From Streptosporangium pseudovulgare (GTDB taxonomy: Bacteria; Actinomycetota; Actinomycetes; Streptosporangiales; Streptosporangiaceae), in assembly GCF_014648055.1 (NCBI RefSeq), contig NZ_BMQJ01000027.1, positions 1-64,000 on the forward strand: DNA of 64,000 nucleotides, given 5' to 3'. Below are positions 1 to 11,100 of the stretch, piece after piece (position 1 is the first letter of the stretch; each line of letters starts with the position of its first letter). The position numbers were made by a program, and so were the translations under genes. The notes below the pieces were generated by a model. It ran no database searches and was not told where the DNA came from. It saw only the letters and a list, made by a program, of their open reading frames with translations.

Positions 1-264
1 GCCAACGACCTGTGCATGCAGATCCAGGCCGACGTGCTCGGCGTGCCCGTCTCCAAGCCGGTCGTCGCCGAGACCACCGCCCTGGGCGCCGCCTACGCCG
101 CCGGGCTCGCCGTCGGCTTCTGGAAGTCCACCGAGGAGCTGCGGCAGAACTGGAACGAGGACCGGCGCTGGGAGCCGCGGTGGTCCGACGAGCAGCGGGC
201 CGAGGGCTACGCCGGCTGGAAGAAGGCGGTGAACCGCACCCTCGACTGGGTGGACGTGTCCTGA
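1..264 (+). CDS. glpK: Glycerol kinase, C-terminal end (5' truncated by window)
   Basis: The frame is open from the first base and ends at TGA 262-264, giving the last 87 residues of a FGGY-family kinase. It begins ANDLCMQIQADVLGVPV and continues through VAETTALGAAYAAGLAVGFW to the end, which is the very conserved C-terminal part of glycerol kinase (ATP-binding lobe, GAAYAAGLAVG helix). The enzyme phosphorylates glycerol to glycerol 3-phosphate in the cytosol. The catalytic Asp and the N-terminal domain lie outside the window. A GC-rich hairpin follows the stop. The family assignment is firm; only the upstream partners are unseen. Confidence 0.93.
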   Translation, partial: ANDLCMQIQADVLGVPVSKPVVAETTALGAAYAAGLAVGFWKSTEELRQNWNEDRRWEPRWSDEQRAEGYAGWKKAVNRTLDWVDVS

Positions 265-275
265 CGCGTCCCCCG

Positions 276-314
276 GCGGCCACCGGAACGCCGGCCGGCT
301 TCTCCGGTGGCCGC
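276..314 (+). terminator. Hairpin terminator after glpK
   Basis: A perfect 12-bp inverted repeat (276-287 with 303-314, core GGCCACCGGA / TCCGGTGGCC) with a 15-nt loop lies 12 nt after the glpK stop. There is no T-run, as is usual for actinomycete terminators. Function is inferred from position and symmetry. Confidence 0.6.
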
Positions 315-524
315 GTCATCTCCCGGACCTTCCGGGACCCTCCCGCAGCCTTCTCAAACCTCCCAGATCATCCCAAAACTTAAAACCATCGGAATCCTCT
401 CGGACTCTCCCTGACCCTCCCGGGCCGGACGTATGGAACCGCGCGGGGCGGGCACGGAGCCCGTGACGGGACCCCGCCGCGGGAGGGCGGGGCGCCGAGG
501 GACGAGCGGGGAGGAAAGGGCACG

Positions 525-821
525 ATGGCGGCACGCGGTGACCCCTCGGTCGCGGCGTCGGACGAGTGGGTGGACGAGAACGGGGTCCGGATGCCCGCCG
601 GTGACGCGCACGCCTGGTGGCAGGGGACGAACCAGACGCTGTGCGGGCTGGCGCTGAGCCGGTCGCGGCTGCGTCGCTTCGCCCACGTGCCGTGGCCGGA
701 CGCGTTCCCTGAGACGGGCGGCGCGGCCGAGGAGATCCGCCGGGTCTGCCCGAAGTGCCGGGCCGCGAGCGGGCACGGCCGCTCCGGCAGGAGCTGGACC
801 AGGACCGACCCGCGCCCCTGA
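525..821 (+). CDS. Small conserved hypothetical protein (98 aa)
   Basis: A 98-residue cytosolic protein with ATG 525 preceded by the strong ribosome site GGAGGAAAGG at about -13 to -5. It holds a Trp-rich patch (EWVDENGV, HAWWQGTNQTLCGL), PWPD, and one Cys pair VCPKC near residue 83, so a metal site with the Cys of LCGL is possible but unproven. I recognise it only as a type of short actinobacterial hypothetical protein; no function can be assigned. The 5' region (315-524) is comparatively pyrimidine-rich and probably carries its promoter. It stands alone between glpK and the convergent P450 operon. Confidence 0.72.
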   Translation: MAARGDPSVAASDEWVDENGVRMPAGDAHAWWQGTNQTLCGLALSRSRLRRFAHVPWPDAFPETGGAAEEIRRVCPKCRAASGHGRSGRSWTRTDPRP

Positions 822-927
822 CCCGGGCGCGGACGTCGTCGGGCCGGCCGCACCGGGGGCATCGGGGAACCGGGGGACCGGAGCCGGGACCCGTTCCCGT
901 CTCCCCGGAACGCCCGGACAGGCCGGC

Positions 928-2289
928 TCAGGGTGTCCGGGCCGTGCGGAACCGTACCGGCAGCCGGTCCAGGCAGATGTGCCGGCCGTTCTCGTAGTAG
1001 CGGCGGGTCCCGCCCGCGAGCTCGTAGTCCGGGTGGCGGGCGAGCTCGCGCAGGACGGCGAGGAACTCCACGCGGGCCAGGTGGGCGCCGAGGCAGAAGT
1101 GGATGCCGTGGCCGAAGGTCAGGTGCCGGTTCGGCGTCCGGTCCAGCCGGAACTCCTCCGGCTCGGGGAAGGCCCGCGGGTCGCGGTTGGCCGCGCCGGT
1201 CAGCAGGACGACCCGCGACCCGCGCGGGATGACGACCCCGCCGACCTCGACGTCCCTCGTGGTCAGCCGGGTGCCGTGGTCGACCGGTGTCCACAGCCGC
1301 AGCGCCTCCTCCACCGCCGCGGGCATCAGGTGCGGCTCGGCGCGCAGCCGGTCCTGCAGGCCGGGGTGCGCCGCCAGGTGCCGCAGCAGGTGCGCCAGGG
1401 TGTTCATGGAGGTCTCGTGGCCGGCGATGGCGTAGGCGACCAGCATGACGTGCAGCTCGGCGTCGGTGACCGGGCGGCCGTCGATCTCCTCGCGGACCAG
1501 GACGGACAGGTGGTCGCCGCCGGACCGGGCGCGGGCCCGGCGGATCTCCGACTGGAACAGCTCGGCGAACGCCGGCCAGAAGCCGCCCGCGTCGCCGTCC
1601 CTGGGCATCCGCGCCCACGTGTTGCTGGTCAGGTCGCGGATGCGGTCGCGCGCGTCCTCCGAGAAGCCGACGGCGAGCGACACCACCGCCAGCGGCAGCG
1701 GTACGGCGAGCTCGCGCACCAGGTCCCCGCCGCCCCGCGCGACGACGGGCCGTACGGTGCGGGCGACCAGGACGGCGATCTCCGGCGCCAGCCGCCGGGC
1801 CTCGGGCAGCAGCAGCGGGGGCTTCATCAGGGCGCGGAAACGGGTGTGCTCCGGCGGGTCGTACTCCAGGGGCGCGAACGGCGGGGTGCCCTCGGCGCGC
1901 GGGAAGAAGACCCCGGAGGCCGAGCTGAACGTGTCGTGGTCCCGGAGCGCGGCGCGGACGTCGTCGTAGCGGGACAGGATCCACATTCCGCCGTGGGCGC
2001 GGGAGTACGCGACCGGCGTCGTCTCCCGGATCTCACGGTGGACCAGGCACGCCAGGTCGGGCGTGAGCTCGGGGTCGTGGTGGTCGAAGTCGGCGGCCAG
2101 CCGTTCGACGGCCCGCCGGTCGTCGTCCACCGGCCCGCCGCTCTTCGGAGTCCCGTCCGCCGCGTCCCCGATCGCCGGGCCGCCGCTCTTCGGAGTCCCG
2201 TCCGCCGCGTCCCCGGTCACCGGGCCGCCGCTCCCCGGCCCGTTCACCGGGCCGTTTCCCGCCGCCTGGACGCCGCGCGTGCCCGTCAT
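928..2289 (-). CDS. Cytochrome P450 of the PKS cluster
   Basis: A 453-residue soluble bacterial P450. Visible motifs: I-helix oxygen-activation AGHET (289-293), ExxR Glu328-Arg331, and heme loop FGHGIHFCLGAHLA with the proximal Cys399. It would use ferredoxin and a reductase to hydroxylate or otherwise oxidise a product of the neighbouring enzymes; no ferredoxin gene is nearby. The start ATG (2289) overlaps the stop of the LuxC-like gene as ATGA, so translation is coupled. The first ~55 residues are a low-complexity extension with a duplicated 15-residue unit (GDAADGTPKSGGPAI), not expected in the family; a later internal start is possible, but there is no other Met before the conserved core. 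It is the last gene of the five-gene operon. Confidence 0.93.
   Translation of the reverse strand: MTGTRGVQAAGNGPVNGPGSGGPVTGDAADGTPKSGGPAIGDAADGTPKSGGPVDDDRRAVERLAADFDHHDPELTPDLACLVHREIRETTPVAYSRAHGGMWILSRYDDVRAALRDHDTFSSASGVFFPRAEGTPPFAPLEYDPPEHTRFRALMKPPLLLPEARRLAPEIAVLVARTVRPVVARGGGDLVRELAVPLPLAVVSLAVGFSEDARDRIRDLTSNTWARMPRDGDAGGFWPAFAELFQSEIRRARARSGGDHLSVLVREEIDGRPVTDAELHVMLVAYAIAGHETSMNTLAHLLRHLAAHPGLQDRLRAEPHLMPAAVEEALRLWTPVDHGTRLTTRDVEVGGVVIPRGSRVVLLTGAANRDPRAFPEPEEFRLDRTPNRHLTFGHGIHFCLGAHLARVEFLAVLRELARHPDYELAGGTRRYYENGRHICLDRLPVRFRTARTP
2136..2225 (-). repeat. 45-bp direct repeat inside the P450 N-terminus
   Basis: Two near-identical 45-bp units (ctcttcggagtcccg recurs at 2141 and 2186) encode two in-frame copies of a 15-residue unit, with a third decayed partial copy toward the start codon. 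The expansion keeps the frame and lies outside the catalytic fold. Confidence 0.85.
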
Positions 2290-3764
2290 GACCGTCCCCA
2301 GGGCTCCGCCCGCCGGTCCAGGTGACCGAGGGGGTGGACGTCGCCGGGGGAGCAGCTCTCGTCGACGATCCACTTGACCATGCGGCGGACCGGCTCCATG
2401 GCGTCCTGGGGCACGTCCGGCCGGAAGCGGGTGGCGTAGCCGAGCGAGACCAGGCGCTGCACGCCGTACAGCGGGAGAAGGTCGCGCAGCCGCCGCTTGA
2501 GCGACTCGGGGTAGACGCCGACCGTCTGGGTGTAGGCGTTCATGGCCTTCAGCGCGTCCCGCGGCGAGGCCACCGGAACGACGTTGGCCACCCGGCCCGA
2601 CAGGGCGGTGTGGAAGTCGACCGGCTCGGCCACCCGGGAGACGACCACCGCCCCCTCGTCGTCGTGGCCGCCGATGACGCGGTACCAGTCGGGGCTGGTC
2701 CGCAGCGCCCGCAGCGACGCCCGCAGCTCCGGGTCGAACCACCGCGCCGGGGTGCTCACCGCGGCGGGCAGCCGCAGGATCTCCCGGTGGAGCAGTTCCC
2801 CCCAGCGCTCGGCGCGTTCCAGGCCCGCGGCGTCGAGGCCGGTGACGACGTGGACGACGCGGGCGTTGAAGCAGCCGAGCTGGTTCAGCGCGCCGACGTC
2901 CACGGCGGCCAGCCGGGCCGTCTCGGCCATGCTCGCCTCGTCGGCGAACGCCTCCGCGCCGACGATCGTGGCGCTGAGCTTCGGGTCGAGGGTGACCAGC
3001 TCCACGCCCGGCTGGATGTAGCGGGTGACGTGCCGGACGGACGCGAGCCCGCCCCACGCCACGATCTTGTCGATGTTGCCCGGCTGGTAGAGGCGGTCCT
3101 CGACGGCGGCGTTGCCGCCCTTCCAGTAGGCGACGGCCAGGTGCCGGGTGAGCGGGTGGCCGGGCGCCGTCTCCGCCATCGTCCGGGCGACGGCCACCGC
3201 GGTGAGCGGGTCGTTGGCCGGGGTCTTGATCACGGCGTCGCCGCGCACGAGGGCGTTCCGGATGATCGTGATGGCCGCGATGATCGGGCTGTTGCCCGCG
3301 ATGACGTGCACGGCGCGGGCCCCGACGGCCCGCACCGCCGCGGTCCCGCCGCCGGGCGAGGCCACCTCCTGCCAGCCGTCCAGGAACCGGGCTCCCACCG
3401 TCCCCTCGGCGACCGCGCGGACGGCCTCGGGCGTGAACAGCGACGGGAGCTGCTCGTAGCAGGCCGCCAGGACCTCCGGCGTCATGTCGGACCACGCCGC
3501 CGAGTGCTCCAGCGCCTCCCGCAGGAAGCCGTTCACCGAGAGGCGGAGCCGCGGCCCCAACTCGGCGAGGTAGTCCACGACGTCGGAGGTGGTGATCTCG
3601 GCCAGGTCGCGCATGCGCAGCGGGTCGGTCAGCGGCAGCCGGTCCAGCAGGGCCACCGGGTCGGGCGCGCGGAACGCGCACGCCTCGCCGGTCCCGCCGA
3701 AGGCGACGGGGTCGTCCCAGACCGTCTCGCCCCGGACGAACGCCGGGATCGTCGGCGCGCCCAT
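2286..3764 (-). CDS. LuxC-like acyl-CoA/acyl-protein reductase
   Basis: A 492-residue protein of the LuxC family, an aldehyde-dehydrogenase-fold reductase that takes an acyl group on an active-site Cys and reduces it with NADPH to the aldehyde. Seen here: IAGNSP (155-160) and KTPANDP (180-186) of the nucleotide-binding part, and the nucleophile region GALNQLGCFNARVV with Cys298. It overlaps the LuxE-like gene upstream by 1 nt (TGATG) and the P450 downstream by 4 nt (ATGA). In luminous bacteria LuxC works with LuxE and LuxD on fatty acids; here LuxD is absent and a PKS is present, so the likely substrate is a polyketide acid. No luciferase genes are present, so light emission is not implied. 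Confidence 0.88.
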   Translation of the reverse strand: MGAPTIPAFVRGETVWDDPVAFGGTGEACAFRAPDPVALLDRLPLTDPLRMRDLAEITTSDVVDYLAELGPRLRLSVNGFLREALEHSAAWSDMTPEVLAACYEQLPSLFTPEAVRAVAEGTVGARFLDGWQEVASPGGGTAAVRAVGARAVHVIAGNSPIIAAITIIRNALVRGDAVIKTPANDPLTAVAVARTMAETAPGHPLTRHLAVAYWKGGNAAVEDRLYQPGNIDKIVAWGGLASVRHVTRYIQPGVELVTLDPKLSATIVGAEAFADEASMAETARLAAVDVGALNQLGCFNARVVHVVTGLDAAGLERAERWGELLHREILRLPAAVSTPARWFDPELRASLRALRTSPDWYRVIGGHDDEGAVVVSRVAEPVDFHTALSGRVANVVPVASPRDALKAMNAYTQTVGVYPESLKRRLRDLLPLYGVQRLVSLGYATRFRPDVPQDAMEPVRRMVKWIVDESCSPGDVHPLGHLDRRAEPWGRS

Positions 3765-5158
3765 CAGAGCAGCGCCCCGTTGAGGAAGTCCAGCGCGTCG
3801 TTGAGCGCCTCCGGGGTCGCCGCGCAGGTGATCTTGTCGTCCCCCCGCCGGTCGCTGTAGCGGCCGATGTCCATGGACAGGTGGGGGGTGGTGCGCCCGC
3901 AGCCGCACGGCGACCAGTCGACGGTGACCTCGTCGCCGGAGACGAAACCGCCCCAGCAGACGTCGGCGAGCAGGTCGAAGAACGCGGCCCGGCCGGTCCG
4001 CGTCCCCTCGCGGGGCAGCGGGGCCCCGGTGTCGGGGTCCAGGACGTACAGGACCACCCACGGCTCGATGTGGTAGCGGCCGCGCGGGCAGATCAGGTTG
4101 AGCGCGATGACCTCCGCCATCGCGTAGCAGTACCGCAGGGCCGGCACCCCGGCGAACCGCTCGACGTCCCCCGCCCAGTCGGCGGGCAGGGCCGTGCCCT
4201 TCGCGCCGCCGCCCGGGAAGATCACCGAGTCCGGGGCGAAGAGCCCCTCGATGCCACGGACGAGACCGGCCGCGGCCATCTCGTGGTAGGTGGCCCAGAG
4301 GCTGAGCGAGACGACCCGCCGCCCGGCGAGACGCTCGGCCAGCTCCTCGACGTACCGGCCCATCCCGGCCGCGGCGGCCCGCTGCGCCTCCTCGAACTCC
4401 GCGCGGCGCTCCCGGAGCGTCGCCGGGATCTCCATGCGGCCGGCCTCACCCCGGGCGGCCGCGGCCCGCAGCCGGGCGGCGAGGAACATCACGTCGGCGC
4501 TGAGCGGCCCCGGATGGGCGCTGTGGAACCGGTCCGGCGAGCCCGCGATCCGCTCCGCCATGGCGGCGGCGTGCCGGTCGATGCCGCTGCGGCCGGTGCG
4601 GAACCCGGGCCAGACGACGTCGAGCCGCTCCCCGCTCCGCTCCGGGCCGGGGAGGACCTCCAGCCGCACGATGTCGTAGAGCCTGGTGTACTGCTCGCGC
4701 GTGTGCGGGATGAACGACATCGTGCCCGAGGTGCCGGAGGAGTGGGCCAGACGCAGCTCGGTCCGGCCGTCCAGCAGGTCGAGCCACCCGTCGATGGAGT
4801 CGCACCCCGAGACGTCGAGGCCGGACAGGTCGACGGTGACGAGCCGCGACAGCCAGGTCGTCAGCCGGTCGAACCTGCCCTCCAGCAGCAGCGACGCCGG
4901 GTACGACTTGTAGATCGTGTGCGGGAACAGCAGCGGGGCCGCGTCGTCGAGCCGGGTGATCCCGTCGATGCCCTGCTCGTCGGCCATCGCGCGGAGCACC
5001 GGCAGCCGGTCGCGCAGCTCGGTGAAGCGCAGCCGCAGCGCCGCGAGCTGGAGGGCGGCGAGGTCGTGCGGGGGCATGGTGTGCATGGCGTGGCGCGAGC
5101 CGCCGAAGAACTCCATCGGGTCGTCCGCGAAGAGGCGGACATCGGGTCCGGTGATCAT
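3764..5158 (-). CDS. LuxE-like acyl-adenylating ligase (acyl-protein synthetase)
   Basis: A 464-residue member of the LuxE branch of the ANL adenylation superfamily. The phosphate-binding P-loop is SSGTSGT (140-146), followed by SFIPHT; further on are the GGGAKG turn and YAMAE, typical of the adenylate-binding core. The enzyme is expected to activate a carboxylic acid with ATP and pass the acyl group to the LuxC-like partner. ATG 5158 overlaps the PKS stop by 4 nt (ATGA), so it is coupled to PKS translation. A phenylacetate-CoA-ligase-like activity is an alternative, but the adjacency to the LuxC homologue favours the LuxE role. Confidence 0.86.
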   Translation of the reverse strand: MITGPDVRLFADDPMEFFGGSRHAMHTMPPHDLAALQLAALRLRFTELRDRLPVLRAMADEQGIDGITRLDDAAPLLFPHTIYKSYPASLLLEGRFDRLTTWLSRLVTVDLSGLDVSGCDSIDGWLDLLDGRTELRLAHSSGTSGTMSFIPHTREQYTRLYDIVRLEVLPGPERSGERLDVVWPGFRTGRSGIDRHAAAMAERIAGSPDRFHSAHPGPLSADVMFLAARLRAAAARGEAGRMEIPATLRERRAEFEEAQRAAAAGMGRYVEELAERLAGRRVVSLSLWATYHEMAAAGLVRGIEGLFAPDSVIFPGGGAKGTALPADWAGDVERFAGVPALRYCYAMAEVIALNLICPRGRYHIEPWVVLYVLDPDTGAPLPREGTRTGRAAFFDLLADVCWGGFVSGDEVTVDWSPCGCGRTTPHLSMDIGRYSDRRGDDKITCAATPEALNDALDFLNGALL

Positions 5159-8100
5159 GTTGCGCTCCTAGGGAGGGAAGAGTCGGCCGCGCGCAGTTCG
5201 GCCAGGTAGTCGGCGATGTCGGAGATCGCGGGCCGGTTCCACAGCAGCGTGGCCGGCAGGGTGAGCCCCAGCCGTTCCTGGAGCCTGGACCGCAGCAGCG
5301 TCGCCAGGAGGGAGTCGACGCCCAGCTCGGCGAGCGGCCGGTGCGGGTCCAGCGCGCCGGGCTCGGCGCGCAGGGTCTCGGCGGCGGCCCGGCCCGTCTC
5401 CGCCAGCAGGAACGCGCGCAGCTCGGGACCGTCGAGGTCCCTCCAGGAGAGCTCGGCTCCGGTCCCGGCACCGGAACCGTCCGCCGCCGCGCCCGCGGGG
5501 CCGGTCGCGTCGGACGCGGCGGCGTCGGGGATCGCCGCCAGGACGCGGGGACGGCCGGCGCGTGCCCCGCCGGGCAGGACGCGCAGCACCGCCAGGTTGC
5601 CCGCCGCGCGCGGGCCGGCGCGGTCCCACGCCCGCAGCGCCTCCCCGGCCGTGATGCCCGCGGTCCCCCGGACGCGCAGCTCGGCGTCGGTGACCGCGGA
5701 CGACACGGACATGCCGAGCCCGTGCCAGCTCGTCCACGCCACGGAGACGGTGTCGCGGGCGCCCCGGCACCGCCGGTGCCGGGCGAGGCCGTCGAGGAAG
5801 GCGTTCGCCGCCGCGTACGCGCCCTGCCCCGGCAGCCGCAGCAGCTGTCCGGCGGAGGAGAACAGCACCAGGAAGTCCAGGCTGCCGGGCGGGTAGAGGT
5901 CGTGCAGGGTCAGCGCCCCGGCGACCTTCGGCCGCATGGCCGCCCGGATCGCCGGGCCGTCGAGGTCCCGCAGCAGCCGGTCGTCGACGACCCCGGCGGC
6001 GTGCACGACCCCCCGTACGGCCGGCATGCCGAGCGCGTCGGGCGCGAGGAGGTCGGCCATCCAGTCGTGGTCGGCGACGTCGGCGGCGATCGTCCGGACC
6101 GTCACCCCCGTCGCCTCCAGCGAGCGGATCATCGCGACGGCGAGGTGGCCGTCGCCGTCCCACCGCCCGCGCGGCGGCAGGGGGGTGCGGCCGACGAGCA
6201 CCAGCCGCCGGGCGCCCCGCTCGGCCAGCCGCCGGGCCACCCGCAGCCCGAGCGCCCCCGTCCCGCCGGTGACGACGTAGGTGGCGTCCGCCCGGCACCG
6301 GACGCCGGAGGCCGCGCCGGCCGGGGCGGCCGGGGCGGCGGGGACGAGCCGCGTGGTGGTGGCCGTACCGCGGTCGACGCCGATGACGTCCTCGTCCCAC
6401 CGGCCGCCCAGCAGCCGGGCGAGGGTCGCGACGTCGTCCCTCCTGGGCTCCGCGGGCAGGTCGGCGAGACCGCCCCAGAGGTCGGGGTGCTCGCCCGCGA
6501 CCACCCTGCCCAGGCCCCACAGGGACGTCTGCGCCAGCGCCGCCTCGTCCCGCGCCTCGCGCGCACCGCGGGTGACGCACCACAGGCGCGGACCCCCGAC
6601 GGGCGCCGTCGCGGCCAGCAGCCGCACCGCCCCGGTGAGGAGCAGCGCGTGGCGCGCCGCCGCCTCGGCCGGATCGAGACCGCACGACGCCGACCGGCCG
6701 GGACCGTACGGCGACGCGACCGGACCGGAACCGTACGACCACGCGGCCGGATCGAGGCCGTACGGCGACGCGGACGGTGACAGGGACGGCGCGAGGACCA
6801 CCGCGTCGGCGGCGGAGAGCCGCCCGGCCCGCCGTACGAGATCGTCCGGATCGGCCGCGATCTCCAGGGACGACCCGGCGCCGGACAGGCAGGCGTCCAG
6901 CGCCTCGCGGAGGGCGGGGTCGGCGCCGGCCAGGAGCACGGTGCGCGGCAGTCCCCGGTCGGTGACCTCCAGGGGATGCCAGGCCACCTCGTGGACGAGG
7001 CCCGCCGGGTCGCCCGCGCCGCCCGCGTCCTCCGCGTCGCCGTGGGGACCGGGGCGCGGGCCCGCGTCCGGCTCGCCGAACCGCAGCCCGAGCAGCCGGG
7101 CGACGGGGACGCCCCGCCCGTCGATGATCTCGACGTCGACGACGGCACCGGTACCGGCACCGGTGCCGTCACCGGACCCGGTGACCGCGCCGACGACGGC
7201 CGCGGCGCCGGCATCGGCGGCGGACGCGGCGTCGACGCCGTGACCGGGCGCGAGATCCGTACCGGTCGGCCGCACCTCGATCACCGCGTGGGACGGCGGC
7301 TCGCCGATCAGGACCGCGTGGCCCACGTGGGCCGGCATCCGCAGGCGCGCCGGGCCGGGAAGGGTCACCGAGGCGACGGAGAAGGCGGCGTCCAGGACGC
7401 CGGCCCAGGTGGGGGAGTACGGGGTCTCTCCGGGAGCGGTGGTGACCGTCGCGGTGCGTGCGTCACCGGTCCGTCGTGGCTCCTCGGGAACGACGGTGAC
7501 CGTCGCGGTGAGCGTGCCGCCGGTCCGGCGCAGCTCCTCGATCCGCCAGGGGAGGCCCATCGACGCCACCCCGACCGAGGCGAGCCGGTCGACCACGAAA
7601 CCCGGGTCGAGCGGCTCCCCGGCCCCGGCCGGCCCCTCCGGTGCGGGATCGGCGGCCGGGGCCGGCCGCTCGCGGGTGGTGACATCGGGAAGGCCGCCGA
7701 AGGCCGCGACACGCGGACGCCCGGGACGCCCGCCGTCTCCGGCGCGCGCCTCCCGGCGGCCGGGTGGAGACGATGGTCCGGGGACCTCGTCGCCCGGGGG
7801 GACGACGACCGCCGTCGTGTGGGTGAGCCACTCGTCGGCCGCCTCCCCTCGCCCGCCCGGCTCGTCCACGCCGAAGCGGGAACCGCCCATGCCAGGCGGA
7901 AACCCGTTCATACCGGGACGGAGCCCGTCCGTGCCGGCGGGTGGTCCGGCGGGGTCGCGGAGCAGCCGGGAGGACAGCCGCAGCGTCCCGTCCTGGCAGA
8001 CCACCTGGACCTCCCGGGGAACGGCGGGGGACAGGGGCACCCGCAGCGACACCCCGGCCAGCGCCGGCGTCCCGCCGAAGACCTCTCCGGCCGCCGCGAA

Positions 8101-11100
8101 CAGCGTGTTCAGCAGCACGGCCGCCGGCACCACCTCGGTCCCCCGCACGGGGTGCTCCCCGGGGTAGGGGCGGTTGCCGTGCCGGAGCCGGGTGCGCCAC
8201 AGGTACGCCGGGGAGGCGCCGTGCACCGTCTCCCGGCCGCCCAGCAGCGTGTGACGGTCCGGGTCGTGGCCGGGGCCCCCGGCCGCCGCGGGCGGGTGGC
8301 CCACCCAGTGCGACCGGTGCCGCCAGGCGTATCTCGGCAGGTCCACCAGGTCGTCGCCGGGGCAGAGGGCCGGCCAGTCGACGGGCACGCCACCGCCGTG
8401 CAGGACGGCCAGGCCGCCGAGGAGCGCGCGCCGTCCGGGCCGGCCGCGCCGCAGGCTGTGCGTGACGACGGCGCCCGTCACCCCGGCCGCGGCGAGGACC
8501 TCCCCGATCGAGTGGCTCACGACCGGGTGCGCTGAGACCTCCAGAAAGGCCCGGTGGCCGTCCTCCGCGGCGGCGCCCACCGCCGCGGCGAAGCGGACGG
8601 GGTCGCGGAGGTTGCGCGCCCAGTACGCCGCGTCACGCTCGGCCGGGTCCCTCGGATCGGCCAGGGCGGTCGTGTAGAGGGGGACCCGGGCCGGGCCCGC
8701 CGGAAGGTCCTTGACCGCGGCGGCGAGGTCGGCGCGCAGGGGGTCCATGTGACGGCTGTGGAAGGCCACGTCGGAGGCGACCTCGCGGACGGCGATCCCC
8801 CGGGCGCGCCAGCGGCGGGCCGCCCGTCCCACCGCCTCCCGGTCACCGGCCACGACGGTGGAGTACGGCGAGGCCCACACCGCCGCGCACAGCTCCCCGT
8901 CCCCGGCTCCGCCCTCGTCCCCGGCTCCGCCCCCGTCCCCGGCTCCCTCCCCGTCATCGGCTCCGTCTCCGGCGAGCAGGGCGGCCGTCTCCTCGGGGGA
9001 CAGGCCGACCATCACCATCGCCCCGGCCCCCGCGACCCGGCGCAACAACCGGGAGCGGCGGCAGGCCAGGCGCGCGCCGTCGGACTCGGTCAGGACCCCG
9101 GCGGCCACCGCGGCCGCGATCTCGCCGACGGAGTGCCCGATGACGGCGCCGGGCCGCACGCCGTACGACCGCCAGACGGCGGCCAGCCCGGCCTGCAGCG
9201 CGTAGGTCAGCGCCTGGACCCGGTCCGTCCCGCCCAGGTCGGCGGCGCGCAGCGCGTCGGCGGGGGAGAGGCCGAGCTCCTCGCGGTACACCGGCTCCAG
9301 GCGGTCCAGCGTGGCGGCGAACGCCGGCTCGTCGGCGAGCAGGTCCGCGCCCATGCCCGCCCACTGCGCCCCGTGCCCGGAGAACACCCACACCGGGTCG
9401 TGCCGTGCCGGCCCGGCGTCCGCGTGCGGGCCGGATCGTACGTACTCCGGTGCGGCCTGGCCGGTCACGCGGGCGGGCCGTCCGGGTTCCGGCGCGGCGT
9501 GGCCGGTCACGGCGGCCGGGTCGCCCGCCGCCAGGGAGCGCAGCCGCTCGACCAGCTCGGCCCGTCCGGCCGCGACGACGACGGCGCGGCGGGCCAGGTG
9601 GGTACGGCGGCGGGCGAGGGTGGAGGCCACCGCGGCGAGCGGCGGGTCCTCGCGCTCCGACAGCCGGTCGGCCAGCCGGGCGGCGTTGGCCCGCAGGGCC
9701 TCGTCGGTGGCGCCGGACAGCGGGTACGGCCGGACCACCGTGTCGTCCGTGCCATCCGCGTCGTCCGTGCCATCCGCGTCGTCCGCGTCGTCCGCGCCGT
9801 CCGCGGGGTCCGGGGCGGGGACGGGCGGGGCCTCCTGGAGGACGAGGTGGGCGATCGTGCCGCCGTACCCGAAGCCCGAGACCCCCGCCCGCCGGGGACG
9901 CCCGGTGTCCGGCCACCCGGTCGTCTCGGTGACCAGCCGCAGGCCGGAGCTCTCCCAGGGGATCGCCGGGGTGGGCCCGGCGGTGGTCGGCGTCGGCGGG
10001 ATGAGCCCGTGTCCCAGGCACAGCACGGTCTTGATCAACCCCGCGACGCCCGATGCCGCCTCCAGGTGGCCGATGTTGGGTTTGAGCGAGCCGATGAGGC
10101 AGGGGCGGCCGGCGGGGCGTCCGGCGCCCAGCACCGCCGCCAGGGCGCCGGCCTCCACCGGGTCGCCCACGCGGGTCCCGGTGCCGTGGGCCTCGACGTA
10201 GCCGACGCCTGCCGGGTCGACGCCCGCCGCCCGGTACGCCCGGCGCAGCAGGTGCTCCTGGGCCTCGCGGCTGGGGGCCATGATGCCCGGGGTCCTGCCG
10301 TCCTGCAGCACCGCGCTCCCGGTGATCAGTGCGAGCACCCGGTCGCGGTCGGCGACGGCGTCGCGCAGGAGCTTGAGAACGACGACGCCGCAGCCTTCGC
10401 CGCGCCCGTAACCCGTCGCCGCGGCGTCGAAGGCCCGCGACCGCCCGTCCGGGGAGATCGCGCCGGCGGCGTCGAGCACCACGCTCAGCTCGGGGCCGGC
10501 CATCAGCATCACGCCGCCGGCCAGCGCCAGCGGGATCTCGCCGAGCCGGAGGCTCTGGCACGCCTGGTGGATCGCTACCAGCGAGGCCGAGCAGGCGGTG
10601 TCCACGGCAACGCTGGGGCCGCGCAGGTCGAGGGCGTGGGAGACGCGGTTGGCCACCCCGCACGGGGCGGCGCCGATGCCGGTCCACGCCTCGATCCGGG
10701 GAAGGTCGGAGAGCAGCCGCCGGCCGTAGTCGTCGGCGCTGACGCCGGTGAAGACGCCCGTGTCGGAGCCGGCGAGGGAATGCGGCGGGATGCCGGCGTG
10801 CTCCAGGGCCTCCCAGGCGACCTCAAGCGTCATCCGCTGCTGCGGGTCCATCAGCCGGGCCTCGCGCGGGGATATCCCGAAGAACTCCGCGTCGAACCCG
10901 GCGATGTCGGGAATGAAGGAGCCGCGGGCCGTGGTCGCCCGCAGAACGGCGGAGTTTTCCGGACTTATGCGGTAATAAGGGGACCAGCGGCCTTCCGGCA
11001 CCGTTCCCGATGCGTCGCCGCGTTCGATGAGAAAACGCCACAGCGAATCGGGGGTGTCTATGCCGGATGCGAAACGGCACGCCATTCCGATGACCGCGAT

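Noticed and set aside
928..3681. A single 917-codon protein spanning the reductase region and P450
   Set aside because: Its first half is the out-of-frame shadow of the LuxC-like gene; the P450 begins at ATG 2289, coupled to the upstream stop.
2286..5158. LuxC/LuxE homologues as a bioluminescence operon
   Set aside because: No luxA/luxB lies with them; the luciferase-like gene at 40302 belongs to an unrelated ABC operon and is a general FMN monooxygenase.
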